From Temnothorax longispinosus (lineage: Eukaryota; Arthropoda; Insecta; Hymenoptera; Formicidae): a DNA stretch of 64,000 nt. Below the pieces are notes generated by a model. That model worked only from the letters and a program-made list of their open reading frames with translations. It ran no database searches and had not been told where the DNA came from. Positions within the stretch are counted from its first letter, which is position 1, and every line of letters starts with the position of its first letter. The DNA lies in the NCBI RefSeq assembly GCF_030848805.1, contig NC_092364.1, positions 7,585,770 to 7,649,769 of the forward strand, written 5' to 3'. Both the position numbers and the translations under genes were made by a program. Below, in pieces: positions 1 to 12,497 of the stretch.

Positions 1-308
1 TTAAATTTATTTTTGGGCGTTGGCTGTCCGTTCTGCGGGGAGGGACCTGTTACCTTTTCCTCCGCACTGGCGCCGGTTATTGCTTCCTGTAGCGTTTGGT
101 AGCGTTGCGCTTTGACTACCATTTTAATGTCTTCGTGCAGCCCGATCTGGTAATTATTTAGGGCCTGCACCTTTATACTGTTGAGGGTGGCCTTCTGCTG
201 CTCTTGCGAGTGCCCTTGGCCTTCCTCCATGGCCTCGTACAGTTCTCGCGCTAGCTTTTCCACGCGCCGCCCGAATTCCCGTGCGCTTTCTCCCGATAGT
301 TGCTTTAA

Positions 309-1911
309 GGGGTTATACCTAGTCAGGAGGCCGAAAAAAGCGAATTTTTGAAAATTTTTTTTGAAAAATTATAAGCATATATTTGTACAGAAATTTTGTA
401 TTTGAAACAGTAACATGTGAAGAACATTCAGTAATTTTTTCGTGTAAAAATATTCATTTATAAAGAAGTTACAGCCGATGTCCGGAAAGCACTTTTTGAA
501 AAGTACTTTTGCGGTGAGCACTGCCGTTTGGAACCAGGTTATCTAAAATCAAAAAAACCAAAAAGATTTCGTTAGTATATTAGTTTATCTAGTGGTTAAT
601 CGATGGAATTTCCGAAATATTAAGTTAAAACAAAATGGCGGGTGTTTAAAGTTAGAGTCTTGATTTTTGCGAAAAAAACCGGACATTTTTCGTTCATCAA
701 AACGAAAGTATACATAAGAAAAAAAAATCCTTCGATTAAACACTAGATTTTTATATCTAAAAAAAGCACAAAAAATTTCAGAAAGATTGATGCAGTAGTT
801 TTTGAGATATTTTGCTCACCGACTTTGAAAACGTAGTTTCGAGAAAAACGCGTTTAAAGTTTCAAAAGCTGATTACACGTAATTAAAACATTTTATTTTT
901 TAACTTACACAGAGTCATCTATTCCAGGCCCATACAGAACGTCTTCAGCTGTAGCTGCTGCCTCTAAAACGTCAATCTGCTTTTGCCTACGAAGCATTCT
1001 TCCCTCCCGGGTGTTCTCTTGCACTCTCTTGTTGGAGATGTTTATGCGTTCCACATCTTCTTTCTCCGCAAATTCATGGGCGTTTCGGCCGATACTCACT
1101 CCCATGGAGTACATACATCATCGATAGTAGTGCACTTGTACCTTCATTAAATACGCAGGCAGCAATGTGTGCAGCTAAATTGACAATAATTGAGCCACTT
1201 GAAACAATTTTTGGGCTGATTTTCCAGATAAGTTGGTTGTAGCTCTTGTTATTGTTTTGAGTAAAACCGCCTACACATCTTGTCAATAAAGTATCTTTAC
1301 TCAAATCTTCATAAATAGGTTTTATTGCGCTCAAAACATCTTCCGGTAAAGGTTGATAATCATGTGTAAATGATGCCAACTCTCCGTTCGCCAAAGCGCG
1401 CTGCCAAGCACACCACGAGTCAGCGCCAGTCGGGCACTTAGTATGATTTGGATTATCGTCGGTAGAACTATAATGATAATATGTTGCTCATATCGCATTA
1501 TACATCTTCTCCTCTGAGTCGGTATTCCGCCTAATCGCGAAACCGTAATAAACAGTTTATTTATCAATCATTTTGCCGGTAAGCCTGCCTTTACCGCCGA
1601 GCGTTGTTTTCCTTTTTTTTTCTTTATCGTCGACTACTAAAACTGATTTTTTCACACACTGACTGGTAATATACAATACACGACTCACAGGCAGGTAGAA
1701 AGCGAGAACGTTGTCCCTAACGCAGCTGCCGCTGTATATCTAACGTAACCCGCTCGAGCGTTCCGACGGGCGTCTACATAAAAGCCTATAACTTTGTGAA
1801 TTTTTATCCGATCAACTTGAAACTTTCAGGGAATATTTATAAGATATACTTTCAGAAAATGTCTTTTCTAAAAAATCGATTTTTTTTACATTTATGACTA
1901 GGTATAACCCC
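309..1911 (-). mobile_element. TTAA-flanked DNA transposon A (Kolobok/piggyBac-type target)
   Basis: The terminal inverted repeat GGGGTTATACCTAGTC begins at 309 and its exact complement ends at 1911. TTAA lies immediately outside both ends (305-308 and 1912-1915). TTAA duplication is known for piggyBac and Kolobok transposons. Inside, on the minus strand, is the tail of a transposase (905-1394). The element sits within the gypsy gag reading frame. Its interior resembles element D at 32391: both have an A-rich stretch with ACCAAAAAGATT, a GAGAAAAACGCGTTT motif and the same coding tail. Confidence 0.85.
905..1394 (-). pseudogene. C-terminal remnant of a Mutator/Kolobok-like transposase
   Basis: Two overlapping minus-strand frames (1394-1074 and 1114-905) hold one protein tail split by a frameshift near 1100. 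The first contains C-V-G-G-F-T-Q-N-N-N-K-S-Y-N-Q-L-I-W, the G-x-T-Q-N-x-N-x-S-x-N-x-x-I-W pattern of the arthropod 'Mutator-like transposase' domain. The second ends with V-L-Y-G-P-G-I-D-D-S-V, and a matching Y-Y-G-P-G-I-N-D-S occurs in element D at about 33000. The N-terminal catalytic part is missing. TTAA flanks suggest Kolobok rather than true Mutator, which makes 8-11 bp duplications; that is inference. Not functional. Confidence 0.6.
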
Positions 1912-1915
1912 TTAA

Positions 1916-2682
1916 GGTGATTGGGCCATGTACCATATGAGTCAATATAAGACCTAAAATTTATTTTAAGAAAAACCATTTTTATGGATATATTCTAGAC
2001 ACTTGTATAATTACTGATTTTATAATGTAACTTTTCATTCGATGACGTATCAATTTATCTACTGATAAATGTAAACAGTTCAAGATTTGACTTCAGTTGA
2101 CATTCGTACAAGAGAAATGTCGCGACATTGCATCTCTTCGCTGTAGGCAGCTATCATGCCAGTGCCATGTGTTTGAGTGAGGTTATGTATTGTGTTTATG
2201 TTGAAAAATAATGGAAGGTAACAAACAATTTCGATAACGGGAGATTTGCTTGCAAAAGAATAGTGCTGTGGAAAGCAAACACTACACGGCGCGGCGTTGC
2301 CACATGTCCACGTCGCGTACAGCTGATCGAAAGGCCGACAAGAAACGCGACGATTCATCAACTTTTGATTGAATTTTTGGCCTTATTACACGTCAACGTC
2401 GTTTTGTCTTATACTTAACAAGTGCTAGAAGAATTAAATAATGTTATTTTCAGTTTTTGAACTTGTTTCTTTACAGACAGTGAGTGAACTTCTCGAAAAA
2501 TGTATGATTCCGGTACAATTTCCCATAAAACCTATGAAAAATGCCAACTTTGAGATTTAATATCTCAAAAACTAGACGTCAGATCTTCTCAAAATTGCAA
2601 ATTTAAGCGTATTTAGGTTTTTTTTATAACATATATTTAATTCAGATTTTTTTCTTTGACATGCTCTGATGGCCCAATCACC
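1916..2682. mobile_element. TTAA-flanked non-autonomous element B
   Basis: The ends are GGTGATTGGGCCAT (from 1916) and its complement (to 2682), flanked by TTAA at 1912-1915 and 2683-2686. The left TTAA is also the right flank of element A, so the two elements abut with three TTAA copies for two insertions, as expected if one jumped into the duplication of the other. A 93-codon minus ORF at 2080-2361 has no recognisable domain and is probably chance. The TIR differs from element A, so it is a separate family. Confidence 0.8.
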
Positions 2683-4021
2683 TTAAGGAGTTAAACTCTA
2701 GTTGCAGGTGGGTCATGCTGCGCTTTCCTAGATATTCTGTTTCTAATTCGCGTTTTAACTGTGCGAAATCATGAATATCGCGCGTGTCAAAATCTATCAT
2801 GGTTTTGCCTTTAAATTTAATGCATAACATTGCCTCCAGGAGCAATGATTCGTCTGCAGGCCGTATGTTTTTAATCGCGTAATTACTTGCGTTTAGAAAT
2901 TCGCGGACGCGCTCACGGGATTCTCCGTCTATCTCCGGTATCATATTGCGGGCTTCCTTTAGGCTAAGTCACCCGAGGTGATGTCCCGGTTGGTTTTGAA
3001 CGTCGGTGTGCGTTCGCCCGTAGGTAACGTCCAGTGGGCCCAGGCTACGTACGCGGGTGCCTATTTCGTCGGAGCGGTCGTAGGTTGCGGCTTCTAGGCT
3101 TCTAGCCGGCTTACTCGGTCTTGTATATCGCGCACGGTGCGAAGGAGCTCGACAGAGCGGTCGAATTCCGTGGCTTCTGCACGGTTCATGCGGTCCTGCA
3201 TGTCGCGCATCATGTTCAGGATGTCGTTGAGCACGGAGTCCCGTGCTCCTGGACCTGTTTGCGCCGCTCGGCTTTGGTCAATTTCGGACGGTCGCCTGTT
3301 AACCGAGGATTCTCTCTATTTCCGCGTTGACCTGCTCGGTGGTCACCGGCACATTTTGAATCTCGTCGCGGGGTATATTATCCGGATCCGCTCTTCCTTG
3401 TTTGCTCATTTTGTTGGCCCGAGGGATATAATTTTTTTCTGTCGGATCGAATATGCTGCTGTCGTATGACGTTAGCGAAAATTCTCCTCTCTCGGAGTTA
3501 TTGTCCGATATACCGGACCTAAGTGTGGGGTCTAGTCGTAGTACGTCACTGTCGTTTTCGCTATTGTTCGCGTTATTACGTTCGTGCGCTAAACTTGCGT
3601 CTACTTCACCGAACGAAAATTCTCGCTCTACCAGGACGTTTGGGTGCAGTTCCGGCGCGTTATCGTCTGTAAATCGCGAGTCTAGATTTTGTCACACGCG
3701 GTCTAAAGCTTCGCTATTTGTATGTCTATTGACACGTATGGGACTTCGCGAGCTGGATTCAATCGCGCGCCGCGTTGGTTCGCTATGGAAGAACGACGCG
3801 TTTCGAACGGGGCGGAATGGCGTGATTTCGCCTCCTGACATGTATCGCCTGTTCACGCCGTACAAATAGACGCGTTACAATTGTTTTTTGACTTACATTT
3901 ATTGTCGCATGTTGCTCGTTACTGCGCTAGTCGTTGACCGTCGCTGCGTGTCTTGGCTGCGCGGCCGGCGCGGGCGGGTCACCGTTGTGGTAGGTCGGCG
4001 CCTTCTCCGGTGTCGCTGATA

Positions 4022-4140
4022 GCCGCTACCGGGTGCTTCCTTCTTCTGGAGCGGGCCGCTACCGGGTGCTTCCTTCCTCTAGATCGGACTGCTACCGGGT
4101 GCTTCCTTCCTCTCGAACGGGCTGCTACCGGGTGCTTCCG
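4022..4140. repeat. Four tandem copies of a ~35-bp unit
   Basis: The phrase GCTACCGGGTGCTTCC occurs four times at about 35-bp spacing, joined by variable TTCTNGANCGGNC spacers. It lies between the PBS and the gag start of the minus-strand gypsy element, so it is a leader minisatellite. Stops occur in the minus frames, so it is not coding. Confidence 0.8.
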
Positions 4141-4240
4141 TCAGGGCTGATTTCACCACTTACACTGTTTCGCTCTTTTCTTTCAGGCGAATATTCGTGA
4201 CGGGAACACACGCGACGGGAACGTTCTCCGATTGCCGAGA

Positions 4241-4257
4241 TCCCACCGCTGCCACCA
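4241..4257 (-). promoter_or_regulatory. Primer binding site of the minus-strand gypsy element
   Basis: On the minus strand TGGTGGCAGCGGTGGGA follows 2 nt after the LTR edge. The identical 17-mer occurs at 17796-17812 just after the LTR of the complete element, supporting use of the same tRNA primer. The tRNA was not identified. Confidence 0.65.
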
Positions 4258-4259
4258 AT

Positions 4260-5080
4260 TGTTGTGCCGGGACCGTGAGTTGCTCTCAGGGTCGGCACAG
4301 GATTCGGGAATCTTGGGTCGGAGAAGAAACACTCGTCACGATGTATAAAATTACAGCCCAATATATTTCTCTTCTAATCTTCAATACAATTTTTTTTATT
4401 TTAATTATGATACTCGCGAAGTTACGATCTTTGATATACGCGACGCACGTTATTATTTAATGGTTGACTGACGACTGCCCGCCGCTCGTCGGAAAGGCGG
4501 GCGCTTTATCCGCTCGGTGTTGCTGACTTAGTTGTCAGCGTTTTTGATACCTCGATCAAAGGTCTAACGGACAAGTGGTGTCCGGGATGACCATATTTGG
4601 TCATTCCCGAAACTTGTGCAGATCTTCGCGTCAGCGGTCTTCGTCGCTAGGGTTGGATTTCGTATCGGAGGCACTTGGTGTTGCAAGTGCATTAATTATT
4701 CTTAACTACGTTGTGCGCTCACAACACACTTGATACCTTCGCCTCTACTCGTGTATTTGTAATTAAGAAGCCTCCGGTGCGGTGCAGGCTTACAGCGGAA
4801 TTGATTACGCGGCTACATGCTCGCGATCAGTTATATAAACAGGGCTAAACGCTCTAACAGTCTCTTAGGCTATGCTACTTATAAACTCTTCCGCAATCAG
4901 CTAAATGCTGATATCAAGCATGCTAATCCTTACGAAAAAAACACTCGAGATTTTGATATTTACACTCAACTTTGGGTGTTTACACTCCATTTTCGGTATC
5001 GACACCAAAGTTTCGATATTGACATTCGAATTTTGTATCCCCAAACTTGGGGATACATAAGCAGGCCCCGATCAGGACAT
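4260..5080 (-). repeat. LTR of the decayed gypsy element (outer edge approximate)
   Basis: On the minus strand the LTR ends ...CCGGCACAACA at 4260, next to the PBS. The outer edge is placed at about 5080 (TGTCCTGATCGGGGC on the minus strand) because that gives TG...CA ends; no second copy in the window confirms it. The 78- and 92-codon ORFs inside are chance frames. Confidence 0.5.
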
Positions 5081-5142
5081 GTATTCTTACTTTAATGAAA
5101 TATTGGTAGAGTAATATAATAGGTCCTAATCAAAATAATGTA

Positions 5143-6579
5143 GGGTAGACCGGGGACAAAAGTAACATTTTGAGTTTAAGATTTTATAACAATTAAAATA
5201 TAATATCTACGTAAAAAAGACCTGTACCTTTAGATGTAGAATTTATTTAACTACAAAATTATTTTGTGCTGAATTCAGTAATGTAACTAGGAAAAAAGTT
5301 ATTATTGTTTAAAGAATATGAGGAATACTGTTACAACCGTCCCAACCCCCGGGACAATTGTAACAGCAGAAGGGGACGATTGTACCACATCATTTATAAA
5401 CAAAATAATGGTTATTTAGTAGGTTTAATTAATCAATCTTACGAATTTAATGATAAAATAATTTGTTACATGAAAATATCAGTATTTTTTTACATTATAG
5501 CAAATAAAAACAAATAATACTGTTTTCTCAACTAAAAGACTTTATATAATCATATATATTTAAAAAATTAACCATAATAAAATAAAAAAGAAACAGAAAT
5601 AAGCTCTCTCTCTCTGTCTTTCCTTCTAACATAAACATAAAAAATTTATAATATTATAAATATAAATCTAATATTAATATAAAAACTGAAAATAAAGGAA
5701 TCACGCAAAAAAATCTATTTTTTTTGTTTTTTAGCGGTAGCACGGCTAGATTTCTTTGGTTTACTTTGCATAAAAGTATTTTATTAGCTCTTATAATATA
5801 TTGCACCATGATTTTTTCCTGTTCCGCGGAGAAAATTTTATTGCAGCTTCTATACCCCATGGTAACAGAAGATGTGTGATCTTCCTCATTTGTAGAATCT
5901 TTCTTCCTTTTGTATCTCATCAGAGATACATGACACAAGTCATACTTTTTGGCAGCCGCACGAATGGATAACTGACCCTTCATAACCTCTTCAAACGCCT
6001 GTTCGTATAAATTTACTTCTTTCGTGCCCCGTTGCGTCTTGCGTTTTCTTGTTCGCGGCATTCTACGAAGAAAAATACAAATAACATTGTAAAAAACAAC
6101 ACTAAAATAAGGCCAACCAAACGGGGTTAGGTTAAGTTGAAGTTGTCCCCGAGCAACGGTGACAATTGTAACGCTACAACTGTCCCCAGGCATTGATGTT
6201 ACAATTGTCCCCTAATGATATTTTATGATTCGAAGTAAATTTTTTACATAAATATCTGGATGAAAGTCAATCGTATTATGCAAATCATCAACATAGATAA
6301 TCACTAAAACATATAAAAATAAAACCTTATACCTTCGGCATAAAGAACAAAAAGTATTTCAGATTTTATGCACGTAAGAAAACTTACTTTAGGAAGGAAA
6401 AAAGTAACTTCTTCTTCTGCACACGTGCACGTTCCGCGAGGGGCGGCAATGAACTAAGGAACAAATGCCGCTCCATCTAGCAAATCTCGCCTCGCGGTCC
6501 CACACACGTACCTTTTATAGTTTAAGAAATATTCACGATGTTACAACTGTACCCTGTTACTTTTGTCCCCGGTCTACCC
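5143..6579 (-). mobile_element. pogo/Tigger-type element, internally deleted
   Basis: A near-perfect inverted repeat beginning GGGTAGACCGGGGACAAAAG lies at 5143 and, inverted, ends at 6579. The dinucleotide TA flanks both sides (5141-5142 and 6580-6581), the Tc1/mariner/pogo target. At 1437 bp it is shorter than an autonomous element, and only the transposase N-terminus remains. A CT-rich stretch and AT-rich filler make up the rest. Confidence 0.85.
5790..6061 (-). pseudogene. pogo/Tigger transposase N-terminal helix-turn-helix fragment
   Basis: From the ATG at 6061 the protein starts M-P-R-T-R-K-R-K-T and has an HTH with I-R-A-A-A-K-K-Y-D-L and V-S-L-M-R-Y-K, the psq/CENP-B-type DNA-binding domain of pogo transposases. 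It continues to F-S-A-E-Q-E-K-I-M-V-Q-Y-I and then turns into unrelated sequence near 5790, so the second HTH and DDE catalytic domain are deleted. It could bind the element's ends but not catalyse transposition. The longer frame up to 6193 is upstream read-through. Confidence 0.75.
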
Positions 6580-6581
6580 TA

Positions 6582-7029
6582 CATGTGTTTTATGGAATAA
6601 AAGTTTCTATATATATAAATGTGTTATAATGGAAAAGTTACTTCTTAAAAATAACTAGTTACAGTTATCGTTACCTAGCCAAAAAAATAACTAGTTACCG
6701 TTACTAGTTACTGATTCTCGAAAGTAACTCGTTACAGTTACAGTTACTTAAAAAGTAACTATTAGTTACTTTTTCAGTTGCTTTTTTAAAATGTTAAAAC
6801 AAAATTAAGATTACAGAATAAAAAGTTTAATTTTAACATGATAATTTTAAACTTAAAATTCTTAAATAAAATGTATTATGTATGAAACTACACTACTATT
6901 TAGATCTAGGATTATCTCAATAACGTATTAAACTACAAGAATTATATAGGATTATTTGGATTATAAAATAATAAAATATAAACTCGTTAAATTTTATCTA
7001 TATTTTTTATTTATTTTTAGTAAAAGTTG
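6582..7029. other. Non-coding terminal part of a hAT element
   Basis: No gene. From about 6620 to 6780 there are repeated TAACTAGTTAC, GTTACCGTTAC and AAAGTAAC motifs. Such subterminal repeats are usual near ends of hAT elements and lie downstream of the hAT C-terminal exon on the minus strand. The rest is AT-rich. The exact element end was not found. Confidence 0.45.
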
Positions 7030-7453
7030 ATACTCCATTATGTTATCATGTAGGCAACCTCTTGAAGGTTGACAGACAGAATGAATAGTTTTTTTAATTT
7101 CGGGAAATCGTTTAATAGTTCAATATCAGTCCTTTTTGACTTCAGAAATCGTTGCAGTTTTTCTTCTCCGGACTCCGAAGTTGATGTCGATTGCCGATTG
7201 AAAAGTAAAAAAATCGTCGTAATCATCATTTTTACCAGAGTTTGGAGAATTATCATTTGAGCGTATGCCCAGCAAATCTTCTAAGTAGCTTTCAGCTAGT
7301 TTTTTCTTTTCTCCAATTAACTAGTTTAATTTAAATTTAGGATGTAGACAACTTGCAATAATTAACTCCTTTTTTTCAAATGTTGTACAAAATCTAAAAA
7401 TTATATATTATATATTAAAATGTTTATATGTGTACAATGTTTTTTTTACAATA

Positions 7454-7692
7454 GGGGTATTCAAATAAGTTAAAGTTTAACGGTTTGACAGGTTATGTCG
7501 GGTTAAAGTCGAGTAAAAAGTTAATTAATTAACTTTGGGCGCGCTACTTTTTAAGGTTATGCAAAATACATAAGTAACTCATTAACTTATCACATTAATC
7601 TTTGGGTTAAAAGTTTAAAAATTAACTTTTTACCCGACTTTAACCCAACATAACCTGTCAAACCGTTACACTCTAACTTATTTGAATACCCC
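7454..7692. mobile_element. MITE with TA flanks
   Basis: GGGGTATTCAAATAAGTTA at 7454 is mirrored by TAACTTATTTGAATACCCC ending at 7692, with TA on both sides. Inner segments are also inverted (GACAGGTTATGTCGGGTTAA against TTAACCCAACATAACCTGTC). It is 239 bp with no coding capacity. Confidence 0.85.
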
Positions 7693-8221
7693 TAATAATG
7701 CGAATACTTCAAATAAAATTAAAATTGTAACGCGCTATTTAAAATGAGTACAGTAATATATATAGATACCTATACTTCAACCAAATCGCTTTAAACTTTA
7801 AACTATACAGTTTATGTTGAAAAATTTTCAGTCAATTGACCTTTTCACATTTGTAGTCCTATAATATAAGTGTAACTTCCAACTTCTATATTATATATTA
7901 GTAGCTGACATGTAACAAATTGTCACTACAATAGATATTTGTTTATGTAGAAGCCAAAAATTAGTCATTGCAGGACCAAAAATAAGAATGTATTAATCAC
8001 CCGAATACCGAATATATACCTTCAAATATAAAAAACTTACATAGCTATTTCTAACGTGATGTCTAGTATAATTTAGAAAAAAATTTTGTAAAATCATACA
8101 TTGTTGTATCTATTTTAAATAGCGCTCAGTTCTATTCTGTTGAAATATACGTTATTATTATAAAAAATTTATGTAGGTATATTTCTGTAGTTTATAACTT
8201 ATAAACCAATTAATAAATTAC
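7693..8221. other. AT-rich stretch, no gene
   Basis: Intronic or decayed hAT sequence on the minus strand. No open frame, repeat or RNA was recognised. Confidence 0.5.
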
Positions 8222-8258
8222 CTTCGATTTAAACCTTCCTCAATGGCTGTGATTAATG

Positions 8259-8428
<170 letters not shown>

Positions 8429-10877
8429 TTACAATGTGTCAGTTTATTCGTGTTCGTAATATTGTCTAGTTTTTCTTGTAAACTATACAAGACAGGCAAC
8501 AAATATCCCATATACATTCCCGTGTCGTCTTGTAAAATGTCGAGTGCCTTTGCCAAAGGTTCCATTACCTAGTTCAAGAAAATAAAAAAAATACACTTTT
8601 TATCGTTTGTAGTTTATAGTTTATACACATATATCATGTATTTTGTTTAATTATTTATTTTGTTAAATCATGTGTGCATGTAATTTACCTGACAATACTC
8701 ATCTAAAAATTTTATTTCATCAATTGTCAGTCTCGGTAAGTTACAATAATCCAAACATTGATTTACTTTGTCTGGGCCGTCTTTCAAAAGAATCATCAAT
8801 TGACATACAGAATCAAAAGTTGAATTCCGTCTATTATTTATAATAATAAAAATTAATAAGTTTTGTTTTTATATTATATATATTCTGTGTGTATATGTGT
8901 GTAATGTGTGAATGTGTCCGTGTAAATAGTTAAAACAATATATATTTTAAGAAATATTAAAATATTTATTAACATAAAATAAAAACAAAAAAAGTGTAAT
9001 AAAAATTCTTTTTACCTAGTAACAACGGGGGTTTTCAAATAAATGCCACAAATATCTTTAATTTTGTTAGCTACTTGAGTGGATTGATTCTGCTTGTTCC
9101 ACAATTTCGTTAATTTGACAAATGTTGGTCTATACTTCTTTTTATATAAAGCACTTTCCAAAGCTTTTTCGGAGTCTTTGACTGCAACAAGGCTAAGCGT
9201 GTGGCTAACACACCTATGGTGTGGTGGAAGAGTAATGAAATCTTCTGCTGCGTCTAAATCTTGCATTTTATCAGTGATTAATAAATCATTCAAATTATAG
9301 AATTCCATGTTAACAGTCTCGTCGTCATCATTTTCAATATTTTCGTCTCTTGCAAAATCTCTAAAAAAAATTTAAAATTTTATTTATAAATTAAAAAATT
9401 GAAATCAAGAAAATATTGTATAAAATATCATATAAGATAATATTAATTTACCAAAATGCTTTAACAAAGTTTGAGCCATTATCTGCTGTTACACAGCATA
9501 CTTTATTCTGTATATGATATTCCAAAAACACGGAATTAATTTCTTTTGCCAAAACATCAAATGTATGCCGTCCTTTCATTCTACGGCAAGCCAGTGCAGC
9601 TGATTCTCTTTTTAAAGTTCCTGGATTAATCCAATGAACTGTTATTCCTAAATAACTTCTATAAAATATTTAGAGATTTAATTTAATTATAATAAAGTAA
9701 TAACGTATTAAAGAATTAAAAATATATCTTCATAAAAAATAAAATACCAATAGAAAATATTAATGTAGAAATTAAATAAAGTATTAAAATAATATCTACT
9801 ATTTACCTCTTTGGTTTACTCCATAAGTCTGCTGTAGTTGAGATATATTCTATTTTGGCCAATTCATTTTCAAGAGCAGTTTTCATGTCAAAATATAATT
9901 GACAAAGTTTTTCTCTTAACGTCTTTCTGCACATTATTCGAAATGATAAAGGCAATCCAATTTTAACCAAATTAATAAAAGCAGGACTTTCTACAACTGC
10001 GAGGGGCTGAATATTTTCAATAACAAATCGCAATATAGCACCATCTAATTTTTTTTTAGTAATTCCAGTTATTCCAGAACCCCATTTTTGTAATACACAT
10101 TGTCTTTTTGTAACACTATTATTGGAGATATCTTCATTTTTTTTTACGTTTGTTATTTGCAAGTTTATTAGATTTGGCTTCGTCTATTTTTTTCAAGTAA
10201 CATGGATGTTTTATCTATTAAATTAACATGTAGAAATCTGAATAAAATAATGTGATGTTTATGTGATGTTGTATGTAATAGGTAGATCAGGTAGATGATA
10301 ATGTTATAATATAATATGTATAGGGTAAGGTGGTATAATAATAAGGTAAATATATATATATAATACAATCCAATGCTACTAAAAATTATGTAAAAGCCCA
10401 GAAATTTTTTGATCATAGGTAGAATTTAAAAAAAGGCAAAAAAGCATATTTAGAAGCATATTTAGAAGGAAAATAGTTATTATAAAAAAATTTATAACAA
10501 AATAGATAAATAGATATTAAACCTTGCAAAAAGTTTGTTATAATATTTATATATATTAAAGAAAGAAATTTTTTGACAGAAAATACAGAAATAACTATAT
10601 TATTAATTCATAATTCATTAATTAAGGATCGTTAATCTAGTCATGCTTTTGCATGTCATGCTTTTTATACCTACTATTCTATGTTGCACATTTGATTCAA
10701 CGTAGAACATAGGGTAGAATTGTTTCTTGGAAATCTAAAAAAATAAAAAAAATAAATTTTTTTTTGTAATTTTGATTAATTAATATTATATATTATCTAG
10801 TTCAAATTTTTATCTAATTATATTAATATCTAGTTTTATTTTATATATTATATATGTCTCAATTAGCTCAATCTTAA

Positions 10878-11579
10878 GGAGGTAGTACAGTCTGGCGGCC
10901 GAAAATGAGGGTCAATTTTAGGATTTATTTGTGACAAAGTGTTAGGCCAATCAGGTTCATGGTGTATACGATATTGAAGTACATATTTAGGTGCATTTAC
11001 AGTATTTTTTATATGGAAAAATATTAAGAAATGTAGGAGTTATGAGTCATCTCTTCGCGCGTGCGCTCGACTACGGTATACATAGTAGCTCCTGTACGAC
11101 GTGCCTGAAATGAAAAACGCAAAAAGGGTATTAAATTTAAATGTATTCCCCACAGGTGACGTTCGAAAATTGTAAAAATGTTAAAAATTGTGAAAGTTAT
11201 AGCACTTAATTGGCACAAAATGAACTTCTTTTTGTTAAGTGCTATAACTTTCACAATTTTTAACATTTTTACAATTTTCGAACGTCAACCTGTAGGGAAT
11301 ACATTTAAATTTAATACCCTTTTTGCGTTTTTTATTTCAGGCATGCCGTACAGGAGCTACTATGTACTATGTACACCGTAGTCGAGCGCGCGCGCGAAGA
11401 GATGACCAGATGACTCATAACTCCTACATTTCTTAATATTTTTCCATATAAAAAATACTGTAAATGCACCTAAACATGTACTTTAATATCGTATACACCA
11501 TGAACTTGATTGGCCTAACACTTTGTCACAAATAAATCCTAAAATTGATCATTTTCGGCCGCCAGACTGTACTACCCCC
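10878..11579. mobile_element. TTAA-flanked foldback element C
   Basis: It starts GGAGGTAGTACAGTCTGG at 10878 and ends with the complement at 11579, flanked by TTAA at 10874-10877 and 11580-11583. The two arms, about 335-340 bp each, are near-perfect inverted copies around a short loop near 11210-11240, so the whole 702 bp is a foldback. The same short ORF therefore appears on both strands and is not a gene. It lies in the first intron of the hAT gene. Confidence 0.9.
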
Positions 11580-11744
11580 TTAATTCATTAAAGTTATAAA
11601 ATTATTAAAAAAGCAATTACATTTAACATTACATATATAAAAATTGTGTTTTGCAAATAAAAATAAACAGCTAATATTGAGTAATATTAATTTACAAATC
11701 GTAAAATCGTATATAGTCTGTGCCTGTGCAGTATCGTTTTCAAT

Positions 11745-11875
11745 GGCCTAGTTTACACCGATCACTTGATACGCGTATTAAATAGTAAATAACTAGTAAA
11801 TAAGTTTGATTATTGACTGATCAGTTCAAATATATTATTTGATACGCGTATCAAGAGATCGGTGTAAACTAGGCC
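11745..11875. mobile_element. Short MITE
   Basis: GGCCTAGTTTACACCGATC at 11745 and its complement ending at 11875 bound 131 bp. The repeat extends inward through CTTGATACGCGTAT. Target duplication is unclear (AAT on each side at most). No coding capacity. Confidence 0.8.
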
Positions 11876-12497
11876 AATAAAAAGAGAAAAGCTTTGTTTT
11901 CGGATTATGACTTTATGACTACACAGCATTAATAATTAATATCAAAAATACATTATATAAATAAATAACACTTACTTTTGCGTGTTTCCTCAAGTTGGAT
12001 GTAGAGGTTTTATTTGCTTGATAAACTTTTCTGCCTAAGCATAATTTGCACGTAAATGCAAAATTTTTTTCATTGCCCAGCTTCGGTTCGAATGTAAAAA
12101 TTTCTGAATATGCCGGCCATGGTGTATCACAATCTGTTTCACTCGCGGATTGAGACGTACTCGCTTGAGCTTGTTCTGCTTCTTCGGTGTCAGTCATTGT
12201 TCTCAGACTTTTAAGCGTTGATTGTCCTAACTCGGAGTGATTCCTAATTCAAAGAAATACCAAAGTAACAAAATGTCTCGCAGCGGTCGTAATACTCGTA
12301 TAACTCGTAACCTAGATTTTAGATTTAATTCCTGAATTCTTCCTACCGATGGAAGAGAAATGCTTCTCTCACTACGCGCAACACGAAACCGGAAACAGAT
12401 ACAAAAGAGCTGCGCCGGGTATTAAAATTCAACTGAAATCGGAAAGATAAAATTGGATTGAAATGATTGGATTAGGAATAGAAATCCTTGACTGTTT

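Larger units (their letters stand above)
1..3842 (-). pseudogene. Ty3/gypsy gag pseudogene, interrupted by two TTAA transposons
   Basis: Reading leftward from an ATG at 3842, a gag-like protein can be followed through 3842-2687 and, after the inserted elements (309-2682), through 308-1. The part at 2944-2690 and 308-20 looks like a retrotransposon capsid: an F-x-x-L-K-R-E-L-E segment, then E-S-A-R-E-F-G-R-R-V-E-K-L and a closing A-I-T-G-A-S-A-E-E-K. There are in-frame stops near 3690, 3300 and 2970, so no full-length Gag can be made. PBS and LTR lie upstream at 4241-5080, which fixes the orientation. The pol region would lie left of the window. Family assignment to Ty3/gypsy rests on the gag pattern and on a PBS shared with the complete element at 16526. 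Confidence 0.7.

Noticed and set aside
2080..2361. 93-codon minus ORF in element B
   Set aside because: No domain, composition as in non-coding DNA, and the element is a short non-autonomous type.
3121..3869. Plus-strand ORFs over the gypsy gag
   Set aside because: Antisense shadows of the minus-strand gag.
11024..11381. Two opposite-strand ORFs with the same N-terminus
   Set aside because: They are the two arms of the foldback element read on opposite strands.
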